DNA of 39,232 nucleotides, taken from positions 1 through 39,232 of the forward strand of contig CAJVCJ010000018.1 in the NCBI GenBank assembly GCA_910595855.1. Direction: 5' to 3'. This DNA comes from Candidatus Thioglobus vulcanius. Its GTDB lineage: Bacteria; Pseudomonadota; Gammaproteobacteria; PS1; Pseudothioglobaceae. A program made the translations under genes and the position numbers. The notes under the pieces are model-generated. The model ran no database searches. It saw nothing but the letters and a program-made list of their open reading frames with translations, and was not told the DNA's origin. Positions 25,552 through 34,965 of the stretch are shown here, piece after piece (position 1 is the stretch's first letter; every line of letters starts with the position of its first letter).

Positions 25552-26193
25552 ATGAACAAGTTAGCACTAATTTTTACTGTGGCACTGGCCTTTGTTTCAA
25601 CCAACACCTTTGCGGCAGGCGATGCTGCTAAAGGCAAGGCTTTATCTGTAACTTGTGCAGCGTGTCATGGTGCTAATGGCAATTCAATGGTGCCAAATTT
25701 TCCAAAATTGGCTGGACAGGGTGAAAGCTACCTATTCAAACAATTAAAAGATTTTAAATCTGGCGCTCGTAAAGATGGTTTAATGGCAGGTATTGTTGCT
25801 GGTTTATCTGAAGATGATATGGCTAATTTATCGGCTCATTTCTCTAATCAATTAGCGACTCAAGGTGTTGCTAGCAAAACTGCTAATATTGCCTTAGGTG
25901 AAAGATTGTACCGTGGTGGTGATAGAGCTAGAGGCATTACAGCGTGTATCGCTTGTCATGGTGCCAAGGGTGCGGGTATTCCTTCTGCAGGCTTTCCAGC
26001 ATTGGCATCTCAGCATGCAGCTTACACAGCTAAGCAGTTGAAAGATTTCCGTCAAGTATCTATTAATGTTCAGACAGAGTCAACGACACCCTCTAGAACT
26101 AACGATGATCGTAAGATGATGATTGCTTTTACTAAGAGCCTAACTAATACAGAAATTAACGCATTGTCTCAATACGTTGCCGGACTACATTAA
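25552..26193 (+). CDS. Dihaem cytochrome c4-type
   Basis: Exported electron carrier of 213 residues. Signal peptide MNKLALIFTVALAFVSTNTFA (about 1-21). Two haem domains: CAACH (Cys35, Cys38, His39) and CIACH (Cys132, Cys135, His136), each followed by a KDF-containing helix. The ATG at 25552 was chosen over a TTG at 25534, which lies in the T run of the upstream terminator. c4 proteins usually pass electrons to a terminal oxidase; partner not seen. Confidence 0.92.
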   Translation: MNKLALIFTVALAFVSTNTFAAGDAAKGKALSVTCAACHGANGNSMVPNFPKLAGQGESYLFKQLKDFKSGARKDGLMAGIVAGLSEDDMANLSAHFSNQLATQGVASKTANIALGERLYRGGDRARGITACIACHGAKGAGIPSAGFPALASQHAAYTAKQLKDFRQVSINVQTESTTPSRTNDDRKMMIAFTKSLTNTEINALSQYVAGLH

Positions 26194-26212
26194 GCTTATT
26201 AGCTAATCCCAT

Positions 26213-26239
26213 AAAAAGGCAGTTTTTACTGCCTTTTTT
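26213..26239 (+). terminator. Intrinsic terminator after dihaem cytochrome
   Basis: 11-bp stem AAAAAGGCAGT / ACTGCCTTTTT with a four-base loop, followed by a T run to 26239. It isolates the cytochrome from tig. Confidence 0.9.
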
Positions 26240-26256
26240 ATCGTCCATAATTTAGG

Positions 26257-26262
26257 TATAAT
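26257..26262 (+). promoter_or_regulatory. Possible -10 box for tig
   Basis: TATAAT in GGTATAATTG about 40 bases before tig. The -35 region falls in the upstream T run and has no TTGACA match, so the call is tentative. Confidence 0.4.
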
Positions 26263-26300
26263 TGTCTGTTTTTATAAGCTAAGAGACGGATTTAATACAC

Positions 26301-27596
26301 ATGAAAACTTCACTAGAAACATTAGAAGGTCTAAAAAGATCATTAACAATCGACGTATCAATCGATACTTTTAATACAAAAGTTGACAAAATCTTAAAGA
26401 CAATGGCCTCTCAAGTGAGTGTTGATGGCTTTAGAAAGGGTAAAGTTCCAGTTTCAATCGTTAAAAAACGTTTTGGCGATAATGCAAAGTCTGAAGCAGT
26501 TAATGAAATTGTTAATGAAACATTAGTAGATGCATTGGCTGATGCAAAGGTAACGCCAGCAGCACGTCCATCATTAACCGATGTTGATTCAGAAGGTGAT
26601 ACTAACTTCACATACACAGTTGCATTTGAAGTATTTCCAGAAATTAAATTAGCCGATTTCTCTAAATTAGCAATTGACCAAATTGAAGTAGACATTACTA
26701 AAGAAGATGAGGATAGAACTTTAAGTGGTTTACAAGAGCAGCTAATTGAATTTAAAGAAGTTAAGCGAAAATCAAAAGATGGCGATCGAGTAACGGTTGA
26801 TTTCGTTGGTACAATTGAAGGTGAGACATTTGAAGGTGGTGAAGCTAAAGACTTTAAATTAGTATTAGGCAAGGGCACAATGATTCCTGGCTTCGAAGAA
26901 AGTATTACAGATGTTGCTGCTGGTAAAGAGGTTGAGCTTGATGTAAGCTTCCCTGATGACTACCAGGCAACGCATTTAGCGGGCAAACCAGTTAAATTTA
27001 ATATTAGTGTTATAGAGGTTGGCTCACCAAAAGAGCCTAAGCTTGATGCTGCTTTTGCTAAGAAATTTGGTGAAGACAATATGGATGCCTTGTTGGTTAG
27101 CATGAAAGAGCAAATGCGTACTGAAATTGACGGTCGTATTGAGCAGTTAAATAAAGATGCTTTGTTTAATGCGTTAGCTGAAGCAAACAAATTTGACGTA
27201 CCTCAAGGTAGTATTGATGCAGAGGCACACAACTTATTAGAAGAAATGCAAGAGCGTATGCAACAGCAAGGCCAAACAGCGCCAGCTGATATGCCAGCTT
27301 CAATTTTTAATGAAGAAGCAGAGCGTCGTGTCAAATTAGGTTTAATGATTAATAAAATCTCAAGTGACGCTAAGATGGCGGTTACCATGGAGCAAATTGA
27401 TGCAAGAATCCAAGAGATGTCACAATCTTACGGTGAAAATGCACAGCAAATGGTTGACTACTATAATGAAGACGTTACAAGAAAGTCAAGCGTTGAATTA
27501 ATGATTGTTGAAAAGATGGTTCAAGATGTTATTTTAGAAAAAGCTAAAATTAAAGCAGTTAAGAAAAAGTTTCTTGACATTACTGAAAAGGCATAA
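26301..27596 (+). CDS. tig: Trigger factor
   Basis: Ribosome-bound chaperone and peptidyl-prolyl isomerase. 431 residues (432 in E. coli). The ribosome-binding motif GFRKGKVP is at 43-50, then a FKBP-like PPIase domain (GDRVTVDFVGTIEGE) and the helical C-terminal domain. Heads tig-clpP-clpX-hflX-lon. It docks on L23, encoded earlier in the window. No terminator separates it from clpP (four bases). Confidence 0.97.
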   Translation: MKTSLETLEGLKRSLTIDVSIDTFNTKVDKILKTMASQVSVDGFRKGKVPVSIVKKRFGDNAKSEAVNEIVNETLVDALADAKVTPAARPSLTDVDSEGDTNFTYTVAFEVFPEIKLADFSKLAIDQIEVDITKEDEDRTLSGLQEQLIEFKEVKRKSKDGDRVTVDFVGTIEGETFEGGEAKDFKLVLGKGTMIPGFEESITDVAAGKEVELDVSFPDDYQATHLAGKPVKFNISVIEVGSPKEPKLDAAFAKKFGEDNMDALLVSMKEQMRTEIDGRIEQLNKDALFNALAEANKFDVPQGSIDAEAHNLLEEMQERMQQQGQTAPADMPASIFNEEAERRVKLGLMINKISSDAKMAVTMEQIDARIQEMSQSYGENAQQMVDYYNEDVTRKSSVELMIVEKMVQDVILEKAKIKAVKKKFLDITEKA

Positions 27597-27600
27597 CTGA

Positions 27601-28197
27601 ATGGAAATTAACAATCTGAATCAAATCCCAATGGTGGTAGAGCAATCTGCCCGTGGTGAACGCTCTTATGATATTTATTCACGCCTCTTAAAAGAGCGTA
27701 TTATATTTTTAGTGGGCCCCGTTGAAGATTACATGGCTAACGTGGTTGTGGCTCAGATGTTATTCTTGGAATCTGAAAATCCAGAAAAAGATATTCACTT
27801 ATACATTAATTCACCGGGTGGCTCGGTATCAGCTGGTTTGGCTATTTATGACACCATGCAGTTTATTAAGCCAGATGTGTCAACGTTATGTATTGGTCAA
27901 GCCGCTTCAATGGGTGCGTTATTATTAACAGCGGGCGCTAAAGATAAGCGCTTTGCTTTGCCACATGCAAGAATGATGATCCATCAGCCTTTAGGTGGTT
28001 TTTCTGGCCAAGCTAGTGACATTGATATCCATGCAAAAGAGATCTTAACAGTCAGAGAAAAGCTTAACGAAATCTTAAAATTTCATACTGGTAGAAGCTT
28101 AAAGGTAATTCAAAAAGATACAGACAGAGACAACTTTATGTCAGCAGCAGATTCTGCGGATTATGGGTTAATTGATAAAGTATTAGATAAGCGTTAA
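27601..28197 (+). CDS. clpP: ATP-dependent Clp protease proteolytic subunit
   Basis: Serine protease of 198 residues forming the ClpXP barrel. Catalytic Ser103 (QAASMGA), His128 (MMIHQP) and Asp177 (TDRDNFM) are all seen. It starts four bases after tig and ends two bases before clpX, so co-transcription is expected. Confidence 0.97.
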   Translation: MEINNLNQIPMVVEQSARGERSYDIYSRLLKERIIFLVGPVEDYMANVVVAQMLFLESENPEKDIHLYINSPGGSVSAGLAIYDTMQFIKPDVSTLCIGQAASMGALLLTAGAKDKRFALPHARMMIHQPLGGFSGQASDIDIHAKEILTVREKLNEILKFHTGRSLKVIQKDTDRDNFMSAADSADYGLIDKVLDKR

Positions 28198-28199
28198 TC

Positions 28200-29468
28200 A
28201 TGGCAGAAGACGATAAAAAAGAGCTTTCATGTTCATTTTGCGGTAAATTAAAATCAGAGGTTGATCGTTTGATTGCCGGACCTGGTGTTCATATTTGTAA
28301 TGAATGTGTTGACTCTTGTCATGAGTTAATGGGCGAGCAGACTGTAGCAGAGGTAATTAAAGAATATCAAGATTGGAACTACACCCCAATGCAATTGCGT
28401 GATTTCTTAAATGAATATGTGATTTCACAGGATCATTCTAAAAAGGTGTTGTCAGTCGCAGTTTATAACCATTACAAACGCTTAAAGAGTGATTACATCT
28501 CAAATGATGTGGAGTTGGATAAGTCAAATATTTTAATGATTGGCCCAACAGGCTCAGGTAAGACATTATTAGCCCAAACGTTAGCTAGAATTTTAGATGT
28601 ACCATTTACGGTTGCTGACGCTACTACGTTAACTGAGGCAGGCTATGTTGGTGACGATGTTGAAAATGTCATTAAAAGCTTATTATCAAAATGTGATTTT
28701 GATCCAGTTCGTGCAGAGCGTGGTATTATTTTTATTGATGAAATTGATAAAATTTCACGCCGTTCTGATTCACCCTCAATTACCCGTGATGTGTCAGGTG
28801 AAGGTGTTCAGCAAGCAATGCTTAAATTGATTGAAGGCACAGTTGCTTCAGTGCCACCACAAGGTGGGCGTAAACATCCAAATCAAGAAACTATTGATGT
28901 AGACACTTCAAAAATATTATTTATTTGTGGTGGTGCATTTGACGGTTTAGATGCCATTATTGGCCGTCGTGTTGAAAAGACAACTGGTATTGGTTTTTCT
29001 GCTACTGTTAAAGACAACAATAAAAAGAAAACCCTAACTGATTTATTTGAGCTTCTTCAGCCGGAAGATTTAATTAAGTTTGGCTTAATTCCAGAATTAG
29101 TAGGTCGCCTACCAGTGCAAACAGCATTGGGAGAATTGGATGAAGAGGCTTTGGTGCAGATTTTAACTGAGCCGAAAAATTCAGTTGTCAAACAATTCCA
29201 AGAAATTTTCAATCTGGAAGATGTTAAGCTAACCTTCAAAAAGTCAGCATTACTTGCAATTGCTAAATTAGCCATCACTCGTAAAACAGGCGCCAGAGGT
29301 TTAAGATCAATCCTAGAAGATTTATTACTCGACACTATGTTTGAATTGCCCTCTCTAGAAGGTGTATCTGAAGTGATTGTTGATAAAGATGTGGTTGAAA
29401 AAAAGAAAGAGCCTTTGATTGTTTATCAAACTAAATCTAAAGAAAAAGCAGCTAAAGAAGCTAGCTAA
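28200..29468 (+). CDS. clpX: Clp protease ATPase subunit ClpX
   Basis: AAA+ unfoldase of 422 residues feeding ClpP. N-terminal zinc domain Cys11, Cys14, Cys33, Cys36; Walker A GPTGSGKT at 115-122; Walker B IIFIDEID at about 176-183. The C-terminal KTGARGLRSILE (sensor 2) is intact. It follows clpP by two bases. Confidence 0.97.
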   Translation: MAEDDKKELSCSFCGKLKSEVDRLIAGPGVHICNECVDSCHELMGEQTVAEVIKEYQDWNYTPMQLRDFLNEYVISQDHSKKVLSVAVYNHYKRLKSDYISNDVELDKSNILMIGPTGSGKTLLAQTLARILDVPFTVADATTLTEAGYVGDDVENVIKSLLSKCDFDPVRAERGIIFIDEIDKISRRSDSPSITRDVSGEGVQQAMLKLIEGTVASVPPQGGRKHPNQETIDVDTSKILFICGGAFDGLDAIIGRRVEKTTGIGFSATVKDNNKKKTLTDLFELLQPEDLIKFGLIPELVGRLPVQTALGELDEEALVQILTEPKNSVVKQFQEIFNLEDVKLTFKKSALLAIAKLAITRKTGARGLRSILEDLLLDTMFELPSLEGVSEVIVDKDVVEKKKEPLIVYQTKSKEKAAKEAS

Positions 29469-29487
29469 CCCATCTAGAGTGACTTAA

Positions 29488-30798
29488 TTGGAATTATTCG
29501 ATCGTCAAAAAGACGCCGTAGGACAAGGTGAAAGAACCTTGTTGGTTTATGTTGAACTGCCTTCAACGCGCAATATCCACAATGCCAAATCTGAATTTAG
29601 AGAGTTAGCTGAATCTTCAGGCTTAGATATTGTTGAGGCTATTCAAGTTAATCGAAATTCGGCCAAAGCTCAATACTATATTGGTACAGGTAAGGTTGAT
29701 GAAATTGCACAGATGGTTAAAGATCTTGAGCTTGATTTAGTTATTTTTTCGCCAGAATTATCCCCCTCCCAAGAGCGCAACCTTGAAAAAACTTTAGAAT
29801 GTCAAGTGATGGATCGTACTGGTCTTATCCTTGATATTTTTGCATTGCGAGCAAATTCTTTTGAAGGAAAGCTGCAAGTTGAGCTAGCTCAACTTCGCCA
29901 TTTATCAACTCGCTTAGTACGTGGTTGGACGCATCTAGAGCGTCAAAAAGGTGGTATTGGTATGCGTGGTCCAGGTGAGACCCAGCTAGAAACAGACAAA
30001 CGATTGATCGCTGTACGTATTAAAAATATTACCAAACGATTAGATAAGGTGCATAAACAGCGTGATTTAGGCCGTAAATCACGGGTTAAAAATGAACTGC
30101 CAATGATTGCATTGGCGGGTTATACCAATGCTGGAAAGTCGACTTTATTTAACACTTTGACTGATGCAGGCGTATTTGCACACGATCAACTTTTTGCCAC
30201 ACTAGATTCAACTATTCGACGAGTTATATTGCCAGCCTCAGGCGAGGCCGTTATTGCCGATACAGTAGGTTTTATTCAAGATCTACCGCATGACCTGGTT
30301 GATGCTTTTAAATCCACACTAGAGGAAACAAAGCGCTCTAACGTACTACTGCATATTGTGGATGCAGCTGACGAATACAATGTTGAAAAAATTGGCCAAG
30401 TGGAAGAGATTGTCAATGAGATTGGGGCTAGTAAAATTCCAACTATCTTGGTGATGAATAAAATAGATTGTATTAAAAATTTTGAACCACGCTTAGATAG
30501 AGACGAATCTGGTAGAGTCTATCGTGTCTGGATCTCTAGTAAGACAGGCAAGGGCATTGATTTGTTATATCTGGCATTAGCAGAGCAGCTGAGTGGTATG
30601 ATGACGCGTGCAAAGATAGAACTTGATGTGATGAGTGCCTATATTAGAAGTGAAATTCATAATATCGGCTATATCCACAACGAAAAGGTGGATGATTTTG
30701 GTCGTTGGATACTTGAAATTAACGTCACCCATCACTATCTATCTAAATTATTAAACAAAAAAGGTGTTAAGTTGTTATGGGAACAAAGCCCGAAATAG
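29488..30798 (+). CDS. hflX: Ribosome-splitting GTPase HflX
   Basis: GTPase that rescues stalled or heat-damaged ribosomes. 436 residues (426 in E. coli). N-terminal HflX domain with HLSTRLVRGWTHLERQKGG, GMRGPGETQLETDKR; P-loop GYTNAGKST at 211-219; DTVGFIQDLPHDL and NKID. The start is TTG (29488), giving LFDRQKDA like E. coli MFDRYDAG; no ATG or GTG fits. It overlaps lon by 22 bases. In E. coli hflX sits with hfq and hflKC; here it lies between clpX and lon. Confidence 0.94.
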   Translation: MELFDRQKDAVGQGERTLLVYVELPSTRNIHNAKSEFRELAESSGLDIVEAIQVNRNSAKAQYYIGTGKVDEIAQMVKDLELDLVIFSPELSPSQERNLEKTLECQVMDRTGLILDIFALRANSFEGKLQVELAQLRHLSTRLVRGWTHLERQKGGIGMRGPGETQLETDKRLIAVRIKNITKRLDKVHKQRDLGRKSRVKNELPMIALAGYTNAGKSTLFNTLTDAGVFAHDQLFATLDSTIRRVILPASGEAVIADTVGFIQDLPHDLVDAFKSTLEETKRSNVLLHIVDAADEYNVEKIGQVEEIVNEIGASKIPTILVMNKIDCIKNFEPRLDRDESGRVYRVWISSKTGKGIDLLYLALAEQLSGMMTRAKIELDVMSAYIRSEIHNIGYIHNEKVDDFGRWILEINVTHHYLSKLLNKKGVKLLWEQSPK

Positions 30799-33113
30799 AA
30801 AAAATTGATTTAAGCACTGAAAATGTTCCATTATTGCCGCTTAGAGATGTGGTGGTATTTCCACATACAGTCATGCCATTATTTGTGGGCAGAGAAACGT
30901 CGATCAATGCTATTACCCAATCAATGGGTACCAATAAATACATCTTTCTAGTTACCCAAAAAGACGATAAAGTTGAAAACCCAGAGTACAGTGACCTTCA
31001 TGAAGTTGGCACTTTGGCAACTATTTTGCAAATGCTGAAGCTGCCAGATGGCACAATCAAGGTTTTAGTAGAGGGTGTTAAGCGCGCTAAGGTTGAAGCA
31101 ATTATTGAGCTGGATGACTATAGCGAAGTACAACTAAGCGAGTTATCTTTATCGACTGAAAATGAAACTGAAGTTGAAGCGATGATGAGACTAGCTTTAA
31201 GCAGTTTTGAAAAATACATTAAGCTCAATAAAAAGATTCCAGAAGAAGTCTTGAAAATGCTTAAAGATGTCAGTGATGTTGAGCGTTTTAGTGATGTTAT
31301 TATTGCTAATTTGTCACTTAAAGTATCAGAAAAACAAACTTTATTAGGTGGTGAGAGTGCTCAGGATAGATTAGACAAAATCCTAACTGTTATTCAAAGT
31401 GAAATTGAAGTGCTTGATACCGAACACAAGATTCAATCACGCGTTCGTAAGCAGATGGAATCTAATCAGCGCGATTATTATCTGAATGAGCAGATGAAGT
31501 CAATTCAAAAAGAATTGGGCCAAGCAGAAGACGAAAATGAAATTGAAGATTTACAGCTAAGCATTAACAAAGCTAAAATGCCCAAAGCGGCTAAAGAAAA
31601 AGCACAAAGCGAATTAAAGAAATTATCGCGCATGTCTTCACAATCATCAGATGCTTCAATTATTCGTACTTATATTGAAAATTTATGTGATGTGCCTTGG
31701 AAGAAGAAAACCATCATCAATAAAGATCTTAAAAAGGCTCAAAAAATTCTTGATGACGATCATTATGGCTTGAATAAAGTTAAAGAGCGCATCTTAGAGC
31801 ATTTAGCGATACAAACCCGTGTGACACACAATAAGGCAAATATTTTGTGTTTAGTTGGTCCTCCAGGTGTAGGTAAAACATCATTGGGTGAGTCTATTGC
31901 CAAAGCGGTTAATCGTAAATATGTGCGTATGGCTTTAGGCGGTGTGCGCGATGAAGCAGAAATTCGTGGCCACAGACGCACTTACATTGGCGCCATGCCT
32001 GGCTCCATTGTGCAAAAAATGCAAAAAATTAAAGTTAAGAATCCTTTATTTTTGCTAGATGAAATTGAAAAAATGGCTTCTGATTATCGTGGCGACCCAT
32101 CTTCAGCAATGCTAGAGGTGTTAGATCCAGAGCAAAATCATACGTTTAACGATCATTATTTAGAAGTGGATTATGATTTGTCCCAAGTAATGTTTGTAGC
32201 TACGGCTAACTCACTTGATTTGCCACAGCCTTTGCTTGATCGAATGGAAATTATTGAGTTGTCTGGTTATACAGAAGATGAAAAATTGCAAATTGCCAAG
32301 CGTCATTTAATCAAACAAGCAATGAAAGATAATGGCGTCAAGTCAAGTGAAATTAGCTTTAAAGATTCGGCAATATTAGACATCATTCGTTATTACACGC
32401 GTGAAGCAGGTGTGCGTGGTTTAAATAGAACTATTAGTACTATTTGCCGTAAAGTAGTGAAAGAGGTGGTTTTAAAGAAGCGCAAGACCAAGGCTACTAT
32501 TTCAGACAAAAATTTAGAAAAATACTTAGGCATTAAAAAATTCCGCTTTGGATTGGCTGAAGAAAATAACCAAGTGGGCGAAGTGACAGGACTTGCTTGG
32601 ACATCAGTAGGCGGTGACTTACTAACCATTGAGGCAACAGCTTATAAAGGCAAAGGTAAGCTTAACTACACCGGTCAGTTGGGCGATGTAATGAAAGAAT
32701 CAATCCAAGCTGCTATGAGTGTGGTGCGTACGCGTGCTAAAGAGCTTAATATTGCGGATGACTTCCAAGAGAAGCTTGATATTCATATTCATGTGCCAGA
32801 TGGATCTACCCCCAAAGATGGCCCAAGTGCAGGTGCGGCGATGTGTACCGCGCTAGTTTCTGTACTAACAGGGCGCAAGGTGAAAGCAGATGTTGCCATG
32901 ACAGGTGAGATTACACTTCGAGGTGAGGTAACTCCAATTGGCGGCCTTAAAGAGAAGATGCTCGCTGCATTGCGTGGTGGTATTAAAACCGTGATCATCC
33001 CTGATGACAATGAGCGTGAGCTTTCTGAAGTTCCTGAGAAGATTAAAAGTAAGCTGAACGTGATTAAGGTTAAGTGGATCGATGAAGTACTTGATATTGC
33101 ACTAGAAAAATAA
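30777..33113 (+). CDS. lon: ATP-dependent protease Lon
   Basis: Cytosolic AAA+ protease of 778 residues (784 in E. coli). The N-terminal substrate domain starts VPLLPLRDVVVFPHTV; Walker A GPPGVGKTS from 361; catalytic dyad Ser684 (KDGPSAG) and Lys727 (GGLKEK), with the canonical 43-residue spacing. Its ATG lies within the end of hflX. Ends with a bidirectional terminator. Confidence 0.98.
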   Translation: MGTKPEIEKIDLSTENVPLLPLRDVVVFPHTVMPLFVGRETSINAITQSMGTNKYIFLVTQKDDKVENPEYSDLHEVGTLATILQMLKLPDGTIKVLVEGVKRAKVEAIIELDDYSEVQLSELSLSTENETEVEAMMRLALSSFEKYIKLNKKIPEEVLKMLKDVSDVERFSDVIIANLSLKVSEKQTLLGGESAQDRLDKILTVIQSEIEVLDTEHKIQSRVRKQMESNQRDYYLNEQMKSIQKELGQAEDENEIEDLQLSINKAKMPKAAKEKAQSELKKLSRMSSQSSDASIIRTYIENLCDVPWKKKTIINKDLKKAQKILDDDHYGLNKVKERILEHLAIQTRVTHNKANILCLVGPPGVGKTSLGESIAKAVNRKYVRMALGGVRDEAEIRGHRRTYIGAMPGSIVQKMQKIKVKNPLFLLDEIEKMASDYRGDPSSAMLEVLDPEQNHTFNDHYLEVDYDLSQVMFVATANSLDLPQPLLDRMEIIELSGYTEDEKLQIAKRHLIKQAMKDNGVKSSEISFKDSAILDIIRYYTREAGVRGLNRTISTICRKVVKEVVLKKRKTKATISDKNLEKYLGIKKFRFGLAEENNQVGEVTGLAWTSVGGDLLTIEATAYKGKGKLNYTGQLGDVMKESIQAAMSVVRTRAKELNIADDFQEKLDIHIHVPDGSTPKDGPSAGAAMCTALVSVLTGRKVKADVAMTGEITLRGEVTPIGGLKEKMLAALRGGIKTVIIPDDNERELSEVPEKIKSKLNVIKVKWIDEVLDIALEK

Positions 33114-33115
33114 TC

Positions 33116-33148
33116 AATAAAAAAGGCGCTTAAAGCGCCTTTTTTATT
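33116..33148. terminator. Bidirectional terminator between lon and DsrE-like gene
   Basis: A 15-bp stem (33116-33130 with 33134-33148) with a three-base loop and A and T tracts on both sides. It serves both the plus-strand lon and the minus-strand gene at 33163. Confidence 0.9.
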
Positions 33149-33162
33149 GGGTTTAGTGCGTA

Positions 33163-33576
33163 CTAAGGTCTAATATAAGAATAACCTTGTTGTTGCAATG
33201 CACCAATACGAACCACACCGGAAGGTGTAATGCCCACACCATCGGTTAGTGTTGGAAAATGACCTTTCTTCTTCTTAAAGCCATTCATAGTATTTTGGCA
33301 AGCACTAAATTTAATATCGCTCATCGCCATCTTTTCGACACGACTCGAGTTTTTATTGCTAGTAGTTAGAATTCCCAAACCTGGACCATAAGCAACAATT
33401 TCAACATCGACATTATCTGCGCCAAAATGTTTTTGTAAATTGGCTGCATTATTGAGCACAATTTTTTGCGTTCTTGCATCATCTGTACTAATCTGTATGA
33501 CAAATTTATTAGTTGCTGCATAAGCGTTAAAGCTTAACAATGCCAATGTGACAATGCTTAATAGTATCTTTTTCAT
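33163..33576 (-). CDS. Periplasmic DsrE/DsrF-like protein
   Basis: 137 residues with a signal peptide of about 20 (MKKILLSIVTLALLSFNAYA). The core VIQISTDDARTQKIVLNNAANLQKHFG and VEIVAYGPGLGILTTSN resembles the DsrE/YchN fold, and Cys93 in FSACQNTM occupies the region of the sulfur-carrying cysteine in family members. DsrE proteins trade persulfide sulfur; periplasmic forms are common in sulfur oxidisers. The substrate is unknown. Confidence 0.8.
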   Translation of the reverse strand: MKKILLSIVTLALLSFNAYAATNKFVIQISTDDARTQKIVLNNAANLQKHFGADNVDVEIVAYGPGLGILTTSNKNSSRVEKMAMSDIKFSACQNTMNGFKKKKGHFPTLTDGVGITPSGVVRIGALQQQGYSYIRP

Positions 33577-33687
33577 GTGTTTCCCCTGATTTAATTGTTT
33601 TTTATTAAACTTATGTTTAACAGTTACGAATTATAAAGTAATAAAAAAAATATTAAATTGGTAGAGGTGCCAATAATGTTTTTTTAA

Positions 33688-34965
33688 TCAGGCGGTGATT
33701 GCGTCGGGTTGTTTTCTGATTTTGGCATAGTAGAAGCCATCAAATTCATTATTGGGCAGTTGTTGTTTGCCAATGACTGTTTTCATGCCCCAATCTAAAT
33801 CAATTTTAATTTCACTAGCATCGTCGTGACTATAAAGAAAATCAGCAATTTGAAGTTCGTTTTCAGCTTTAAGAATTGAACAAGTTGAGTAAAGCAGAAT
33901 GCCACCAGGTTTTAACATTTGCCATAAGTTGTCTAGAATCTCAGCTTGCAAAGCTACCAAATTGGTAATATCTTTGGGCTTTCTTAATAGTTTGATATCA
34001 GGGTGACGGCGAATTACACCGGTGGCCGAGCAAGGTGCATCGAGCAGGATTTTGTCAAATTGTTTTTTATCCCACCAGTCTTGTTGCTGGGCATTGCCTT
34101 GAATAATTTCTATATTGTGAATGTTAAAGCGCTGTGCATTTTGCACTACTCGCTCTAGGCGTGTTTCATCGCTATCAAGAGCGATAATTTTTGCGTTTGG
34201 CGCAAGTTCAGATAAATGAGTGGTTTTGCCACCTGGCGCACTACATGCATCAAGAATTAAATCACTATCCTTTGGCTCTAACAAGGGTGCAGATAATTGC
34301 GCAGATGCATCCTGAATATAGCAAGACCCTGTTTCAAAATCAGGCAAATCATAAACACTCGTGGGTTTATCTAATACCAAGGCTTGTGGAGCAACCTCTA
34401 CAAGCTTGCTGTTAATAGCTACTTGATTTAGAGATTGCTGATAATCTTGTGTTGAATATTTTGGATGAACGCGAATTGTCATCGGCGCTTGAGTGTTGTT
34501 CTGGTTAAAAATTTGTTCAAAATCACTTGGATAATTTTGTTTTATTTTTTTAACCATCCAGGTTGGATGCGAATAATGCGTTTGCGCCAATAACTTATCT
34601 TTGTTTCTATCGATTTGTCTTAAGATGGCATTAACCAAACCCTTTGCCCAGTCTTTGTTCAAATCTACAGCGACATTGACTGTTTCAAAAATACTGGCAT
34701 GACTGGCTACATTAGAATGTAGGATTTGATAAGCGCCTAATAGCATTAGACAATGAATATCAAGATCTTCTTTTTTTAATGAATGCTCAAGTAGATCGGT
34801 AACAATGTCATTGAGTTGATGATAAAAACGTATCGTGCCAAAAACCATGGATTTAGCAAATGCATCATCTTGTTCTGGATATGCAAATGCAGATAAAGAT
34901 TTTTTATCAAGAACAACAGAGCAAATTGCGTCTAAGGCTACAAGCCTAGCGTTATTAGTTGCCAA
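33688..34965 (-). CDS. rsmB: 16S rRNA m5C967 methyltransferase RsmB
   Basis: 425 residues. N-terminal NusB-like RNA-binding domain, then a SAM-dependent methyltransferase with DACSAPGGKTTHL (SAM site), LLDAPCSATGVIRRHPDIK and YSTCSIL, the two catalytic cysteines of RNA m5C enzymes. Its start overlaps the dsbC stop by 11 bases, so it is the second gene of a dsbC-rsmB operon. Confidence 0.96.
   Translation of the reverse strand: MATNNARLVALDAICSVVLDKKSLSAFAYPEQDDAFAKSMVFGTIRFYHQLNDIVTDLLEHSLKKEDLDIHCLMLLGAYQILHSNVASHASIFETVNVAVDLNKDWAKGLVNAILRQIDRNKDKLLAQTHYSHPTWMVKKIKQNYPSDFEQIFNQNNTQAPMTIRVHPKYSTQDYQQSLNQVAINSKLVEVAPQALVLDKPTSVYDLPDFETGSCYIQDASAQLSAPLLEPKDSDLILDACSAPGGKTTHLSELAPNAKIIALDSDETRLERVVQNAQRFNIHNIEIIQGNAQQQDWWDKKQFDKILLDAPCSATGVIRRHPDIKLLRKPKDITNLVALQAEILDNLWQMLKPGGILLYSTCSILKAENELQIADFLYSHDDASEIKIDLDWGMKTVIGKQQLPNNEFDGFYYAKIRKQPDAITA

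Noticed and set aside
26411..26878. 155-codon minus-strand open frame inside tig
   Set aside because: It is antisense to a clearly conserved trigger factor, serine and threonine rich like other shadow frames, and matches no family.
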